From: Ruminococcaceae bacterium UBA3323 | GTDB taxonomy: Bacteria; Bacillota; Clostridia; Oscillospirales; Acutalibacteraceae | Assembly (NCBI GenBank): GCA_002361935.1 | Contig: DESD01000021.1 | Coordinates: 20,117 to 84,116 of the forward strand | Direction of reading: 5' to 3' | Length of the DNA: 64,000 bases | In this document: positions 52,329-61,942 of the stretch, piece by piece | How the letters are laid out: the number at the start of each line of letters is the position of its first letter | How positions within the stretch are numbered: the stretch's first letter is position 1 | The notes under the pieces: generated by a model | Told to the model about the DNA's origin: nothing | Database searches by the model: none | Seen by the model: only the letters and a program-made list of their open reading frames with translations | Translations under genes and position numbers: made by a program

Positions 52329-55300
52329 TTATTCAAGCCCCATTTTTGCGGCAAGTTCGGCACTTTGAAGCTCAAGCAGCTTCGAAACACCCTTTTCCTG
52401 CATGGTAACACCATAAAGAACATCTGCCTCTTCCATTGTGCCGCGGCGGTGGGTAATTGAGATAAACTGCGTATCACTGGTCATTTTACGCATATACTTT
52501 GCAAATCTTTCAACATTAACATCATCAAGCGCCGCTTCAACCTCGTCATAAATGCAGAACGGAGATGGAGTAACCTTAAGCACACTGAAAAGGAGCGCCA
52601 TAGCGGCAAGCGATTTTTCTCCGCCCGAAAACAGATTAATATTCTGAACGGATTTTCCGGGTGGCTGAATTTTAATTTCTATCGGGCTTTCAAGGCAGTT
52701 GTCCGGCTGTTCAAGAATAATTTCTCCGTTACCGCCGCCAAAGAAATCGGCAAAGCAAACCTTGAATTCCTCATTTATCCTGTTGAACTGCGTCAGGAAT
52801 TTTTCACTCATGGAAACCGTTAAATCATCAATAATTTTGCCAAGCTCCTGCTTGGATTTTTCAATATCATCAATCTGTTCCTTAAGGAATTCATATCTTT
52901 CGGATACTTCCTTATATTCCTCAATTGCCCCAACATTGATTGAGCCAAGCTTTTTAATGGAAAGCTTAATTTCATTAAGACGCCTTTTTGCAGCAGCCAT
53001 ATCCTCAATAATAATATTAAGATTTTCAGCCTCACGCCTTGTTAATTCATACTGCTCAAAAAGCATATCATTAAGTTCATCATACTCCTTGCGCATTGCA
53101 ATTTTACGCTCATCAAGGCGGACAAGCTCGCTTGAAATATCTCCTCTTTCCTGGGTTTTATTTCTTTCAAGAGCTCTTAATTCATTGGAGCGTTTTTCAA
53201 GTTCATTTCTTCTTTCAATCTGATTTGAAACATCGGCATTTGAATTAACTGCCCTTCTGCGGAATTCATCTGCCTCTGCCTTAATCTCATTGATGCCTGC
53301 AATCAGATTTTCATTTTTACGTTCAATCTCTGCAATTTCATCCTCAATGGATTTCACACGGCTGCTTTGGGTTGTTTTGCGAAGCTTAAGCTCTTCAACA
53401 GCCTGCCTTGCAGCCTCTGCATCTCTGTCAAGGGAAACAATCTGAAGCTTAAGCTCTTCTGTTTTCTGACGAAGTGCTTCCCTTTTGAAGGCAACATCCT
53501 CTGCATTATCGGAAACGGCGGAAAGCTGTTTTTCGGCTTCATCAATTTCTGCCTGAACAGAATGAATTTCCCTGTCACCGTCGCTGAAATCTTTTTCAAG
53601 AAGCTTTATTCTTTCCTGTGAATTGTTTTTTTCAGAAACAAGAAGACCCAACTGATTTTTAAGAGATGTAATTTTATCAGCAATCAGCTTGTCTTCCCCT
53701 TCGGCACGGATAACATCTTCCTTGGCAGTCTGCAATTCCGCCTCGGCAGCCTGAAGCCTTGCGGCGGCATGATTGGCATCCTCAAGTGCCGCCTTGAACT
53801 CTGCCGAAATCTGCTCTGCCTCTTTTGAAAGCTTCTTTGCTTCTTCGTTCAATTCTTCAATTGCATTGGCACGGGATAAAATACCTGCACCCTTTGCCGC
53901 ACTTCCGCCCGACATGGAACCGCCCGGATTCATAACCTGACCGTCAAGCGTAACAATTTTAAATCTGTTATTATACCTTTTTGCGATACCGATTGCACAA
54001 TCCATATCATCAACTACAACAACACGGGAAAGCAGATTGCTTATAATCTCCTTATATTTACTGTCGCAGCTTACAAGATTTGAGGCTATATCAACAAAGC
54101 CAAGATTATCATCAAGGCCGTTTTCATCAAGATGCCTGCCCTTGATATTTGAAACAGGCAGAAAGGTTGCTCTGCCCATACGATTATTTTTAAGATAATA
54201 AATTGCTCTTTTGGCATCTGCCTCGGTTGAGGTAACTATATTCTGCATTGCAGCACCGAGAGCAACCTCAATAGCTGTAGAATATTCATTTTCAACCTGA
54301 ATCAGCTGAGAAAGAGGACCGTGAATTCCGCCGAGTGCCTTTAATTCCGATTGACGCATTACAGCCTTAACTGCACCGGAGTAGCCCTCCATATTCTTTT
54401 CTAAATCAGAAAGCATTCTTGCCTTGGACTGCTTTTCGGCAAGAGCTCTGTTTACCTTTTCAAGCTTATCCCGCAGAGCATCAGCCTTTTCGGTTTTATT
54501 CTTAACCTTAAGCTGATAACCGCTCATTGCGTTATTATTTTCATTAATGCGTTCCTTTAAGAACTGTACATTTTCATCACTTTCCGCCTTATGAGCCTCT
54601 TCGATTTTAAGGTCATTTTCTATTGCAGAAATGCTTTCATCAACGGTTTCTCGGCGTGATTCAATTTCCTCTATACCGGATTTAGCCTTTGAGCATTTCA
54701 CACGGCAGTCCGTAAGCTTAAACGATAACGCAGTAATTTTTTGATTGAGTTCAACCGTTATTTTGGAAAACGCTTCATTGGAAGAAACAAGCGCTTCCAT
54801 TTCATTTGTTACACTGCCGAGCTCCTCGTTTTTCTTTTTTGAATTTTCGGAACTTTCACTGATAAACTGTTCTCTTTCGGCAATCTGCGCATCAATCGTA
54901 ACATTGCCCTCATCGGCAAGTGAAATATCATTTTTCAGTCTTTCAATTGTTTCATTGTTATGATTCAGAGTAGCTTCCAAAACAGAGGCTTCACCGTCCT
55001 TGCGAACAGCTTCCTCTTCAAAATTGGCACTGTCTGCTCTGATTTCCTCAATCTCCGTATTGATTTTTGCAACTCCGGAAATAACCTGTTCAATTTCTTC
55101 TTCAATTGCCTGAAGCTCGTTGCTGCAAACCTCATAGGATGCATTTGCAGCGTCAATTTTATGCTCCTGCTCACGTAGATCGTTGGTAAATTTATTGATT
55201 TTATTAAGCCAAACACCTATTTCAAGAGTTTTTCTTTCTTCGGAAAGCTCTATAAATTTAGCCGCTTTTTCGCTCTGCTCCTTAAGAGGACCAACTCTGT

Positions 55301-55898
55301 TTTCCAGTTCACCGAGAATATCAAGCAGACGAACAAGATTTTCCTGTGCCTGATCAAGCCTTCTCTGTGCATCTGTTCTTTTATGACGGAAACGGGATAT
55401 ACCTGCTGCTTCTTCAAAAAGCTCTCGCCTGTCCTCATTTTTAGCAGAGATAATGGAATCAATCTTACCCTGACCAACCATGGAATAGCCGTCTGCACCA
55501 AGACCTGTATCCATAAAAAGTTCGTGGATATCCTTTCGTCTTACAAGCTCGCCGTCTATCTTATACTCACTTTCACCGCTTCTGTAATATCTTCTCATTA
55601 CGGTAACAATTTCGCCCTTATCTTTCAAAGTACCGTCACTGTTATCTAATGTAAGCTGAACCTGCGCAAAGCCGAGTGCCTTACGGGACGAGGTACCGCC
55701 GAAGATAACATCCTCCATTTTTGAACCGCGAAGAGATTTTGACGAGGTTTCGCCAAGAACCCAGCGCACGGCATCGGAAATATTACTTTTGCCTGAGCCG
55801 TTCGGACCTACAACGGCAGTTATGCCTTTGCCGAAATTAAGCTCTGTTTTATCAGGGAAAGATTTAAACCCCTGCATTTCAAGTGTTCTTAATACCAT
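52329..55898 (-). CDS. smc: Chromosome segregation ATPase SMC
   Basis: Core of the condensin that organises and segregates the chromosome. Walker A is VVGPNGSGKSNISDAVRW near residue 30. Two long coiled-coil arms flank a hinge at about 505-670 (EKNMEGYSGAVKAVMRQSE, GGSMSGGSAAKGAG). The C-terminal head has LFSGGEKSLAAMALLFSVL near 1092 and Walker B FCIYDEVEAALDD near 1117. 1189 residues, full length. It overlaps the end of the upstream radical SAM gene by 20 bases. Confidence 0.97.
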   Translation of the reverse strand: MVLRTLEMQGFKSFPDKTELNFGKGITAVVGPNGSGKSNISDAVRWVLGETSSKSLRGSKMEDVIFGGTSSRKALGFAQVQLTLDNSDGTLKDKGEIVTVMRRYYRSGESEYKIDGELVRRKDIHELFMDTGLGADGYSMVGQGKIDSIISAKNEDRRELFEEAAGISRFRHKRTDAQRRLDQAQENLVRLLDILGELENRVGPLKEQSEKAAKFIELSEERKTLEIGVWLNKINKFTNDLREQEHKIDAANASYEVCSNELQAIEEEIEQVISGVAKINTEIEEIRADSANFEEEAVRKDGEASVLEATLNHNNETIERLKNDISLADEGNVTIDAQIAEREQFISESSENSKKKNEELGSVTNEMEALVSSNEAFSKITVELNQKITALSFKLTDCRVKCSKAKSGIEEIESRRETVDESISAIENDLKIEEAHKAESDENVQFLKERINENNNAMSGYQLKVKNKTEKADALRDKLEKVNRALAEKQSKARMLSDLEKNMEGYSGAVKAVMRQSELKALGGIHGPLSQLIQVENEYSTAIEVALGAAMQNIVTSTEADAKRAIYYLKNNRMGRATFLPVSNIKGRHLDENGLDDNLGFVDIASNLVSCDSKYKEIISNLLSRVVVVDDMDCAIGIAKRYNNRFKIVTLDGQVMNPGGSMSGGSAAKGAGILSRANAIEELNEEAKKLSKEAEQISAEFKAALEDANHAAARLQAAEAELQTAKEDVIRAEGEDKLIADKITSLKNQLGLLVSEKNNSQERIKLLEKDFSDGDREIHSVQAEIDEAEKQLSAVSDNAEDVAFKREALRQKTEELKLQIVSLDRDAEAARQAVEELKLRKTTQSSRVKSIEDEIAEIERKNENLIAGINEIKAEADEFRRRAVNSNADVSNQIERRNELEKRSNELRALERNKTQERGDISSELVRLDERKIAMRKEYDELNDMLFEQYELTRREAENLNIIIEDMAAAKRRLNEIKLSIKKLGSINVGAIEEYKEVSERYEFLKEQIDDIEKSKQELGKIIDDLTVSMSEKFLTQFNRINEEFKVCFADFFGGGNGEIILEQPDNCLESPIEIKIQPPGKSVQNINLFSGGEKSLAAMALLFSVLKVTPSPFCIYDEVEAALDDVNVERFAKYMRKMTSDTQFISITHRRGTMEEADVLYGVTMQEKGVSKLLELQSAELAAKMGLE

Positions 55899-56868
55899 TC
55901 TTTAACCTCAATTCATTTGCAGAAAGCGAATTATTGTAAATAATTTTTATATTGTAACCGGCGTTTTCAAGTGCCGTAATATTTGACTTTTTATTACCTT
56001 TCAGCTTAGAAACCGTTTTTTCGTTTATATAAGCCGTGTATTCACCCGGCGGATTCTCAAGAATCTGATTTAAAAGAATTCTTGACCAAACCATTTCCCC
56101 GAGCGATTCGTGGTATCCTCCGCCAAGCATATTTTTTTTAACATCATCACTGGCATGAAGCCCAAGGCGGATTATTCTAATGCCCTTATCATTAAACATG
56201 GGCACTAACTGAGCGCAAAGCGAAACTGTGCTTTCAATAGTTGACGGAGTGTATTTCCCCTCAAGCATAAGCTTTTCAAGATATGTATTCCTCAAAGTAA
56301 CCGTTGGATAAATTCTGACCGTATCCGGATTTAATTTAATAATTTCCTTTGCCGATTCTAAGTCTGTTTCCGGCGCAGATAAATACAAATCCGTCATCAT
56401 CTGAAGCCCCAGCTCAAAACCGTATTCCTTAATAAGCCTTGCGGCATTTCTTACATCATCGGCAGTATGCCCTCTTAAGTTAGCGGATAAAACGCTGTCA
56501 TTCATACTTTGGGCACCAAGCTCAATGGCCGTAACACCGTAAGCCTTTAAAACAGATAATATTTCATCATCAATTGCATCAGGCCTTGTTGAACAACGTA
56601 TACCTTTTATTTTGCCACTTTCAACATAAGGCTTTGCCGCTTCCAGAAGAGAAAGCATATACGATCTGTCAATTGCAGTAAACGAGCCGCCGAAAAAAGC
56701 AATTTCATATTCATAATCCGCTCTTAAAAGGGCTGTTTCAACTGCTGCCTTAACATCATCGGGCGCAGGAGCCGAGCAGCTTCCTGTTATTGTATTCTGA
56801 TTGCAGAACGAGCATTTCCGGGGGCATCCGATATGGGGCACAAAAACGGAGATATTCCCCTTTTTCAT
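55879..56868 (-). CDS. Elp3-like radical SAM protein
   Basis: 329 residues. The cluster ligands are in HIGCPRKCSFCNQ near residues 12-24. EIAFFGGSFTAIDRSYML near 55, CSTRPDAID near 92 and IELGAQSMNDSVL near 115 follow the Elp3 radical SAM pattern. It lacks the Elp3 acetyltransferase domain. Proteins of this type commonly sit between rnc and smc in Clostridia, but their reaction is not known to me. It overlaps rnc by four bases. Confidence 0.88.
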   Translation of the reverse strand: MKKGNISVFVPHIGCPRKCSFCNQNTITGSCSAPAPDDVKAAVETALLRADYEYEIAFFGGSFTAIDRSYMLSLLEAAKPYVESGKIKGIRCSTRPDAIDDEILSVLKAYGVTAIELGAQSMNDSVLSANLRGHTADDVRNAARLIKEYGFELGLQMMTDLYLSAPETDLESAKEIIKLNPDTVRIYPTVTLRNTYLEKLMLEGKYTPSTIESTVSLCAQLVPMFNDKGIRIIRLGLHASDDVKKNMLGGGYHESLGEMVWSRILLNQILENPPGEYTAYINEKTVSKLKGNKKSNITALENAGYNIKIIYNNSLSANELRLKNGIKNT

Positions 56869-57548
56869 ATTCCCATCAACAGCAAGGCTTCCTTGGCTGC
56901 CTCCTGCTCTGCCTGCTTTTTGCTTTTTCCGGTTCCTCTGCCTATAACATTGGAATTAAGATGAACCTCTACATCAAATCTTTTATCATGATCCGGTCCG
57001 CTTTCCCCTACAATAACATAATTCAGCGTTTCATCGGGATTCTGCTGGATAATTTCCTGAAGCTGTGTTTTATAATCCTTAAAATTAATCTTATGATTTT
57101 CAAGAGCAGAATTTAAAAAACGAAGAATATGTGTCTTTGCACATTCCATTCCGCCGTCAAGATAAATTGCGGCAATCAGTGCTTCAAATGCATTTTCAAG
57201 AATAGAGGGACGTTCATTTCCGCCTGTGTTCTTTTCCCCTTTTCCTAGAAGAAGATAATCACCAAGGCTTATATCCTTTGCAAACTGAGATAATTCGGCA
57301 GTACAGACAAGGCTTGAACGAAGCTTTGACAATTCGCCCTCAGGCATATCGGGAAATTTGCCGTAAAGCAGTTCAGCCGTAACAATAGACAGCACTGCAT
57401 CACCCAAAAATTCCATACGCTCATTGCACTTTAAACCGTTTCTTACCTCATTCGCATAGCTTGAATGCGTTAATGCCTCAAGCAAAAGCGATTTATCTTT
57501 AAACCGGTATTTAATTTTTTCTTCAAAAGCACTTAAATCTTTATTCAT
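56865..57548 (-). CDS. rnc: Ribonuclease III
   Basis: Cuts double-stranded RNA in rRNA precursors and mRNAs. The catalytic signature CNERMEFLGDAVLSIV is near residues 40-55, with further metal ligands in ENAFEALIAAIYLDGG near 111. A C-terminal double-stranded RNA-binding domain from about 155 ends in GRGTGKSKKQAEQEAAKEA. 227 residues. It overlaps plsX by eight bases. Confidence 0.97.
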   Translation of the reverse strand: MNKDLSAFEEKIKYRFKDKSLLLEALTHSSYANEVRNGLKCNERMEFLGDAVLSIVTAELLYGKFPDMPEGELSKLRSSLVCTAELSQFAKDISLGDYLLLGKGEKNTGGNERPSILENAFEALIAAIYLDGGMECAKTHILRFLNSALENHKINFKDYKTQLQEIIQQNPDETLNYVIVGESGPDHDKRFDVEVHLNSNVIGRGTGKSKKQAEQEAAKEALLLMGI

Positions 57549-58536
57549 TTCCCTTACTGAACGCCTTTTCTATATCATCAATTAAATTATTATCTAAAAA
57601 CCATACTGCCTGCTTAATTGCATTTTTAAAGGTTTTATCATCCGCAGAGCCATGAGCCTTAATAACAGGCTTTTTGACACCAAGAAGAACAGCTCCGCCG
57701 TATTCCTTATAATCAAACTGCTTTTTCATATCGTTAATTCCGCCCATAACACCAAGGGCACACAGCTTTGAAAACAGGTTTTTCCTGAAAATACCTTTAA
57801 TGCCGTTCATAAGCACCTTAGCAACACCTTCATAGGTTTTAAGGATTAAATTACCTGCAAATCCATCTGCAACCACAACATCTGCATCACCGAAAGGAAT
57901 CTGCCTGCCTTCAATGTTACCGACAAAATTATAATCTGCATTCTGCATAAGCGCATATGCTTCTTTAACAACAGGTGTGCCTTTGCTTTCCTCGGTGCCG
58001 TTATTTGCAAGAGCAACCTTCGGATTTGTTACATGAAGAATGTTTTTCATATAAAGGCTTCCCATTAAGCCGAACTGATACAGGAATTCCGCTCTGCATT
58101 CTGCATTTGCGCCGCAGTCCATCAATAAAATCGGATTCTTTGCACTTGGCATAACGGATGCAATACAGGGTCTTTTAACGCCCTTAATTCGCTTTGCAAG
58201 AAAGGTGGCACCAACTGTTATCGCACCTGTGCTTCCGGCAGAAACTAGTGCATCTCCCTTTCCGTCTGCAAGCAGCCTGAATGCCACACCAAGGCTTGAA
58301 TCTGCCTTTTCCTTCAATACTGATTTCGCATCATCGCTCATTGAAATTTCACATTCGGCATCAACAATTTCAGTATTTTTAAGCTTTATATTATTTTTTT
58401 CAACACATTCGGTTATTTTATTTTTATTGCCGACAAGAATAATATGAATGTTATATTCATCAACTGCAAGCATTGCACCCTTTATGATTTCCAAAGGGGC
58501 ATTATCTCCTCCGAAAGCATCAACTATAATTTTCAT
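57541..58536 (-). CDS. plsX: Phosphate acyltransferase PlsX
   Basis: Converts acyl-ACP to acyl-phosphate for phospholipid synthesis. It starts IIVDAFGGDNAPLEIIKGAM and contains SAGSTGAITVGATFLAKRIK near 100, LLMDCGANAE near 137 and VVADGFAGNLILKTYEG near 221. 331 residues, normal. Here rnc follows directly. The fabD-fabG-acpP genes that often separate them in other Firmicutes are missing. Confidence 0.96.
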   Translation of the reverse strand: MKIIVDAFGGDNAPLEIIKGAMLAVDEYNIHIILVGNKNKITECVEKNNIKLKNTEIVDAECEISMSDDAKSVLKEKADSSLGVAFRLLADGKGDALVSAGSTGAITVGATFLAKRIKGVKRPCIASVMPSAKNPILLMDCGANAECRAEFLYQFGLMGSLYMKNILHVTNPKVALANNGTEESKGTPVVKEAYALMQNADYNFVGNIEGRQIPFGDADVVVADGFAGNLILKTYEGVAKVLMNGIKGIFRKNLFSKLCALGVMGGINDMKKQFDYKEYGGAVLLGVKKPVIKAHGSADDKTFKNAIKQAVWFLDNNLIDDIEKAFSKGNE

Positions 58537-59825
58537 TTGATTACCTCATCAAGAGCATTCAGTGCTCTTTCTGCAAGCGCAGCATAACGCAGGCGCTTGT
58601 CCTTTATTTTAGGCTCTATCGGGGGCAGAATTCCGAAATTTGCCCCCATAGGCTGGAAGTTTTTAATGGTTTCATCGCTTATGTATTCTGAAAGTGCACC
58701 AAGCATTGTTGTTTGCGGCAAAACAAGGGATTCCTTGTTTTCGGCAAGCCTTACTGCATTGATTCCTGCAAGAATTCCCGATCCTGCCGATTCCATATAA
58801 CCCTCAACACCTGTTATCTGACCTGCAAAAAACACAGAAGGATAATTCTTAAGGTTAAAGCTTTTATGGAGCACCCTTGGCGAATCAAGAAATGAATTTC
58901 TGTGCATAACACCGTATCTTACAAATTCTGCATTCTGAAGAGCCGGAATCATGGAAAAAACTCTTTTCTGCTCTCCGAACTTAAGATTTGTCTGAAAGCC
59001 GACTATATTAAACATTGTGCCCTTTGCATTTTCTCTTCTGAGCTGAACCGCCGCCCACGGACGATGACCTGTTCTTGGATCCGTCAGTCCGACAGGCTTC
59101 ATCGGTCCGAATCTTGGTGCATCCACTCCCCGCTTTGCAAGCTTTTCAATCGGCATACAACCCTCATAAACATCAAAATCATGAAGCACAGCACCCTCTG
59201 CGTTTACAAGCTCGTTTATAAAGCTTTCATACTCCTCCTTGCTGAAAGGGCAGTTGATATAATCATCCTCGCCGCCTCTGCCGTATCGTGAAGCACCGAA
59301 GGCGATATTCATATCCACACTTTCTGCAGTTACTATCGGAGCGGCAGCATCATAAAAGGAAAGATAATTACCGCAAAGCTGCTGAACAGACCGGCTCATT
59401 CTGCCGTCGGTTAGCGGACCCGTTGCAATAATGGTTATCACGTCATCCGAAATCTCAATCTCCTCAACCTCTTCATAAACAATTTCTATGTTCGGATGCG
59501 TTTTGATTTTGTCGGTTATTTTTTGTGAAAAAACATCTCTGTCTACGGCAAGAGCACCGCCTGCCGCAACCGCACATTCACGTGCAATCGGAACCGTCAG
59601 TGAACCGAGCCTTGCCATTTCCTCTTTTAAAAGCCCTGCTGCCGAATCAATCCGGCTTGCTTTAAGAGAATTGGAACAAACAAGCTCTGCAAAATTATCT
59701 GATTTATGCGCAGGGGATTTTTTATTCGGCTTTTGCTCAAAAAGAGTTACCTTGCAGCCGCTTTCGGCAATCTTCCATGCAGCCTCAACACCTGCAAGCC
59801 CTGCACCTATAACATGGAACTTCAT
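58533..59825 (-). CDS. trmFO: Methylenetetrahydrofolate-tRNA-(uracil-5-)-methyltransferase TrmFO
   Basis: Makes m5U54 in tRNA using methylene-THF and FAD, the Gram-positive alternative to TrmA. The FAD motif is FHVIGAGLAGVEAAWKIAES at the N-terminus. AELVCSNSLKAS near 49 and GGALAVDRDVFSQ near 90 are family markers, and the C-terminal SAGSGILAGINAVRLA closes the FAD domain. ATG 59825 shares one base with the topA stop. An upstream in-frame ATG at 59942 lies wholly within topA and is rejected. 430 residues. Confidence 0.96.
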   Translation of the reverse strand: MKFHVIGAGLAGVEAAWKIAESGCKVTLFEQKPNKKSPAHKSDNFAELVCSNSLKASRIDSAAGLLKEEMARLGSLTVPIARECAVAAGGALAVDRDVFSQKITDKIKTHPNIEIVYEEVEEIEISDDVITIIATGPLTDGRMSRSVQQLCGNYLSFYDAAAPIVTAESVDMNIAFGASRYGRGGEDDYINCPFSKEEYESFINELVNAEGAVLHDFDVYEGCMPIEKLAKRGVDAPRFGPMKPVGLTDPRTGHRPWAAVQLRRENAKGTMFNIVGFQTNLKFGEQKRVFSMIPALQNAEFVRYGVMHRNSFLDSPRVLHKSFNLKNYPSVFFAGQITGVEGYMESAGSGILAGINAVRLAENKESLVLPQTTMLGALSEYISDETIKNFQPMGANFGILPPIEPKIKDKRLRYAALAERALNALDEVIK

Positions 59826-61924
59826 TATTCTTCGCCCTTTTTCTTTCTTGGAACAGGCTTTGTAAAGCCGCAGCCCTCTGTATCGGGACAATAAAGCACA
59901 TTGCCTTTTTTTCTGAACAAGGATTTTCCGCATTTCGGGCAAACCTCATCGCTTGGCAAATCCCATGTCATAAAATTGCAGTTCGGATAATTTGAACAAC
60001 CATAGAACGATGTTCCCTTTTTTGTTTTCTTTTCAATAACGTCACCGCCGCATTCGGGGCATTTTGCCTTTGTTTTATAAACAAGCGGCTTTGTATTTTT
60101 GCATTCGGGATAACCCGGGCATGCAAGGAATTTTCCGAATCTGCCAACCTTAATGACCATATTCCTGCCGCATTTTTCACAGATTTCGTCTGTTTCCTCT
60201 TCCTTAAGCTTGATTTTAACACCCTGCATTTCCTTTTTTGCCTGTTCAAGCGGAGCTTCAAAATCATCATAATAAAGGCGGATCATATCAATATAATTTT
60301 CCTCGCCGCTGTCAATCTTATCAAGATCATTTTCCATTTTTGAGGTGTATTTCACATTAACAATATTCGGCATTTTATCCTTAAGAAGATTGGTTACAGC
60401 CTCGCCAAGCTCTGTAGGCACAAACTGCTTGCCCTCTCTTTTCACATATTCTCTTGATACAATTGTTGAAGTAATCGTTACATAGGTTGACGGTCTGCCC
60501 ACACCGTTTTCTTCAAGCGCTTTTGTTAAGCTTGCTTCGGTATACCTTGCAGGCGGCTGCGTAAAATGCTGATTGCCGAGAATGGATTTCAGACGAAGCT
60601 CATCTCCCTTTGCAAGTTCCGGAAGAGGAGCAGAGGCATCATCCTTGCCCTCATCCTTGGATTCCTCATAAAGAGCAGTAAATCCGTCAAACTTAACTGT
60701 ATATCCGGAAGCATTAAAAATATAATCTCCTGCTTCAATTTCAACCTTAACCGTTTCCTGAAGGCAGTTTTCCATAAGGGAAGCAATAAAACGCTCCCAC
60801 ACAAGCTTATAGATTTTATACTGGTCTGTTGTTAAAGAACCCTTTACGGAATCCGGCGTAACATTCGGCATAGAAGGACGGATAGCTTCATGACCATCCT
60901 GAATATTGCCTTTTGATTTAAAATATCTAGGCGTTTTCGGAAGATACTTTTCACCGTAGGTTTCCAGAATATACTGGTTGCCTGCCGCACGGGCATCTTC
61001 GGAAATACGAAGAGAGTCTGTTCTCATATAGGTTATAAGACCAACCGTTCCCATACCTGCAACATCAACACCCTCATAAAGCTCCTGTGCGGCCTTCATG
61101 GTTCTTCTTGCCTGAAATGAAAGACGGCGGGAAGCCTCCTGCTGAAGTGTTGAGGTAATGAAAGGAGGCGTAGGACTCTTCTTTCTTGTTCCTTTTTTAA
61201 CGGATTTCACAATGTAATGTGCATTTTCCAAATCAGAAAGAATCGCATCGCTTTGCTCTTTATTGGTTATTTTAAGCTTTGTGCCATCCTTGCTGTGAAT
61301 TGCAGCAGCAAAAACCTTTTTGCTCGGGGGATTGGAAAATTTAGCATCTATTGACCAATACTCCTGCGGTACGAACGCACGGATTTCCTCTTCCCTGTCA
61401 ACAATAAGGCGAAGTGCAACAGACTGAACACGGCCTGCTGAAAGACCTCTTCTGATTTTCTGGCTGATAAACGGAGAAAGCTTATAGCCGATTAATCTGT
61501 CTAAAATTCTTCTTGCCTGCTGTGCATCAACAAGATCAATATCAATAGAACGGGGAGCATTCATCCCCTCCGTTACACCATGCTTTGTAATTTCATTGAA
61601 GGTAACACGGTTTTTCTCGTTCATATCAAGATCAAGAAGCGTTGCAAGATGCCAGCTTATGGCCTCTCCCTCTCGGTCAGGGTCGGTTGCAAGGTAAACA
61701 TATTCCGCTTCACCGGCTTTTTTCTGAAGCTCCTTAACAAAATTTTCCTTACCCTTAATAACTGCATACTTCGGTGCAAAGTTATTATCTATTTCAACGG
61801 AAAGGCGAGCTGCGGGAAGATCACGGACATGACCCATGGAAGCAACAACCTCATACCCCTTTCCAAGATAACCCTTTATATTTTTTGCCTTTGCAGGCGA
61901 CTCTACTATAACAAGCTTTGACAT
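59825..61924 (-). CDS. topA: DNA topoisomerase I
   Basis: Type IA topoisomerase relaxing negative supercoils. The Toprim domain opens the protein (KLVIVESPAKAKNIKGYLG, with LATDPDREGEAISWHL near 77). The active Tyr lies in GLITYMRTDSLRIS near 300. Three four-Cys zinc ribbons follow from about 575 (CEKCGRNMVIK, CPECGGDVIEKK, CPKCGKSLFRKK). 699 residues, normal for Clostridia. The dprA-topA-trmFO order is conserved in Firmicutes. Confidence 0.97.
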   Translation of the reverse strand: MSKLVIVESPAKAKNIKGYLGKGYEVVASMGHVRDLPAARLSVEIDNNFAPKYAVIKGKENFVKELQKKAGEAEYVYLATDPDREGEAISWHLATLLDLDMNEKNRVTFNEITKHGVTEGMNAPRSIDIDLVDAQQARRILDRLIGYKLSPFISQKIRRGLSAGRVQSVALRLIVDREEEIRAFVPQEYWSIDAKFSNPPSKKVFAAAIHSKDGTKLKITNKEQSDAILSDLENAHYIVKSVKKGTRKKSPTPPFITSTLQQEASRRLSFQARRTMKAAQELYEGVDVAGMGTVGLITYMRTDSLRISEDARAAGNQYILETYGEKYLPKTPRYFKSKGNIQDGHEAIRPSMPNVTPDSVKGSLTTDQYKIYKLVWERFIASLMENCLQETVKVEIEAGDYIFNASGYTVKFDGFTALYEESKDEGKDDASAPLPELAKGDELRLKSILGNQHFTQPPARYTEASLTKALEENGVGRPSTYVTITSTIVSREYVKREGKQFVPTELGEAVTNLLKDKMPNIVNVKYTSKMENDLDKIDSGEENYIDMIRLYYDDFEAPLEQAKKEMQGVKIKLKEEETDEICEKCGRNMVIKVGRFGKFLACPGYPECKNTKPLVYKTKAKCPECGGDVIEKKTKKGTSFYGCSNYPNCNFMTWDLPSDEVCPKCGKSLFRKKGNVLYCPDTEGCGFTKPVPRKKKGEE

Positions 61925-61942
61925 ATTTTATTTTTATTCCTT

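Noticed and set aside
52699..53223. 174-residue open frame on the plus strand inside smc
   Set aside because: Ser- and Ile-rich antisense shadow of the coiled-coil coding region, without a ribosome site.
59826..59942. Upstream ATG extending TrmFO by 39 residues
   Set aside because: The extension lies wholly within topA in another frame and precedes the canonical FAD-binding start.
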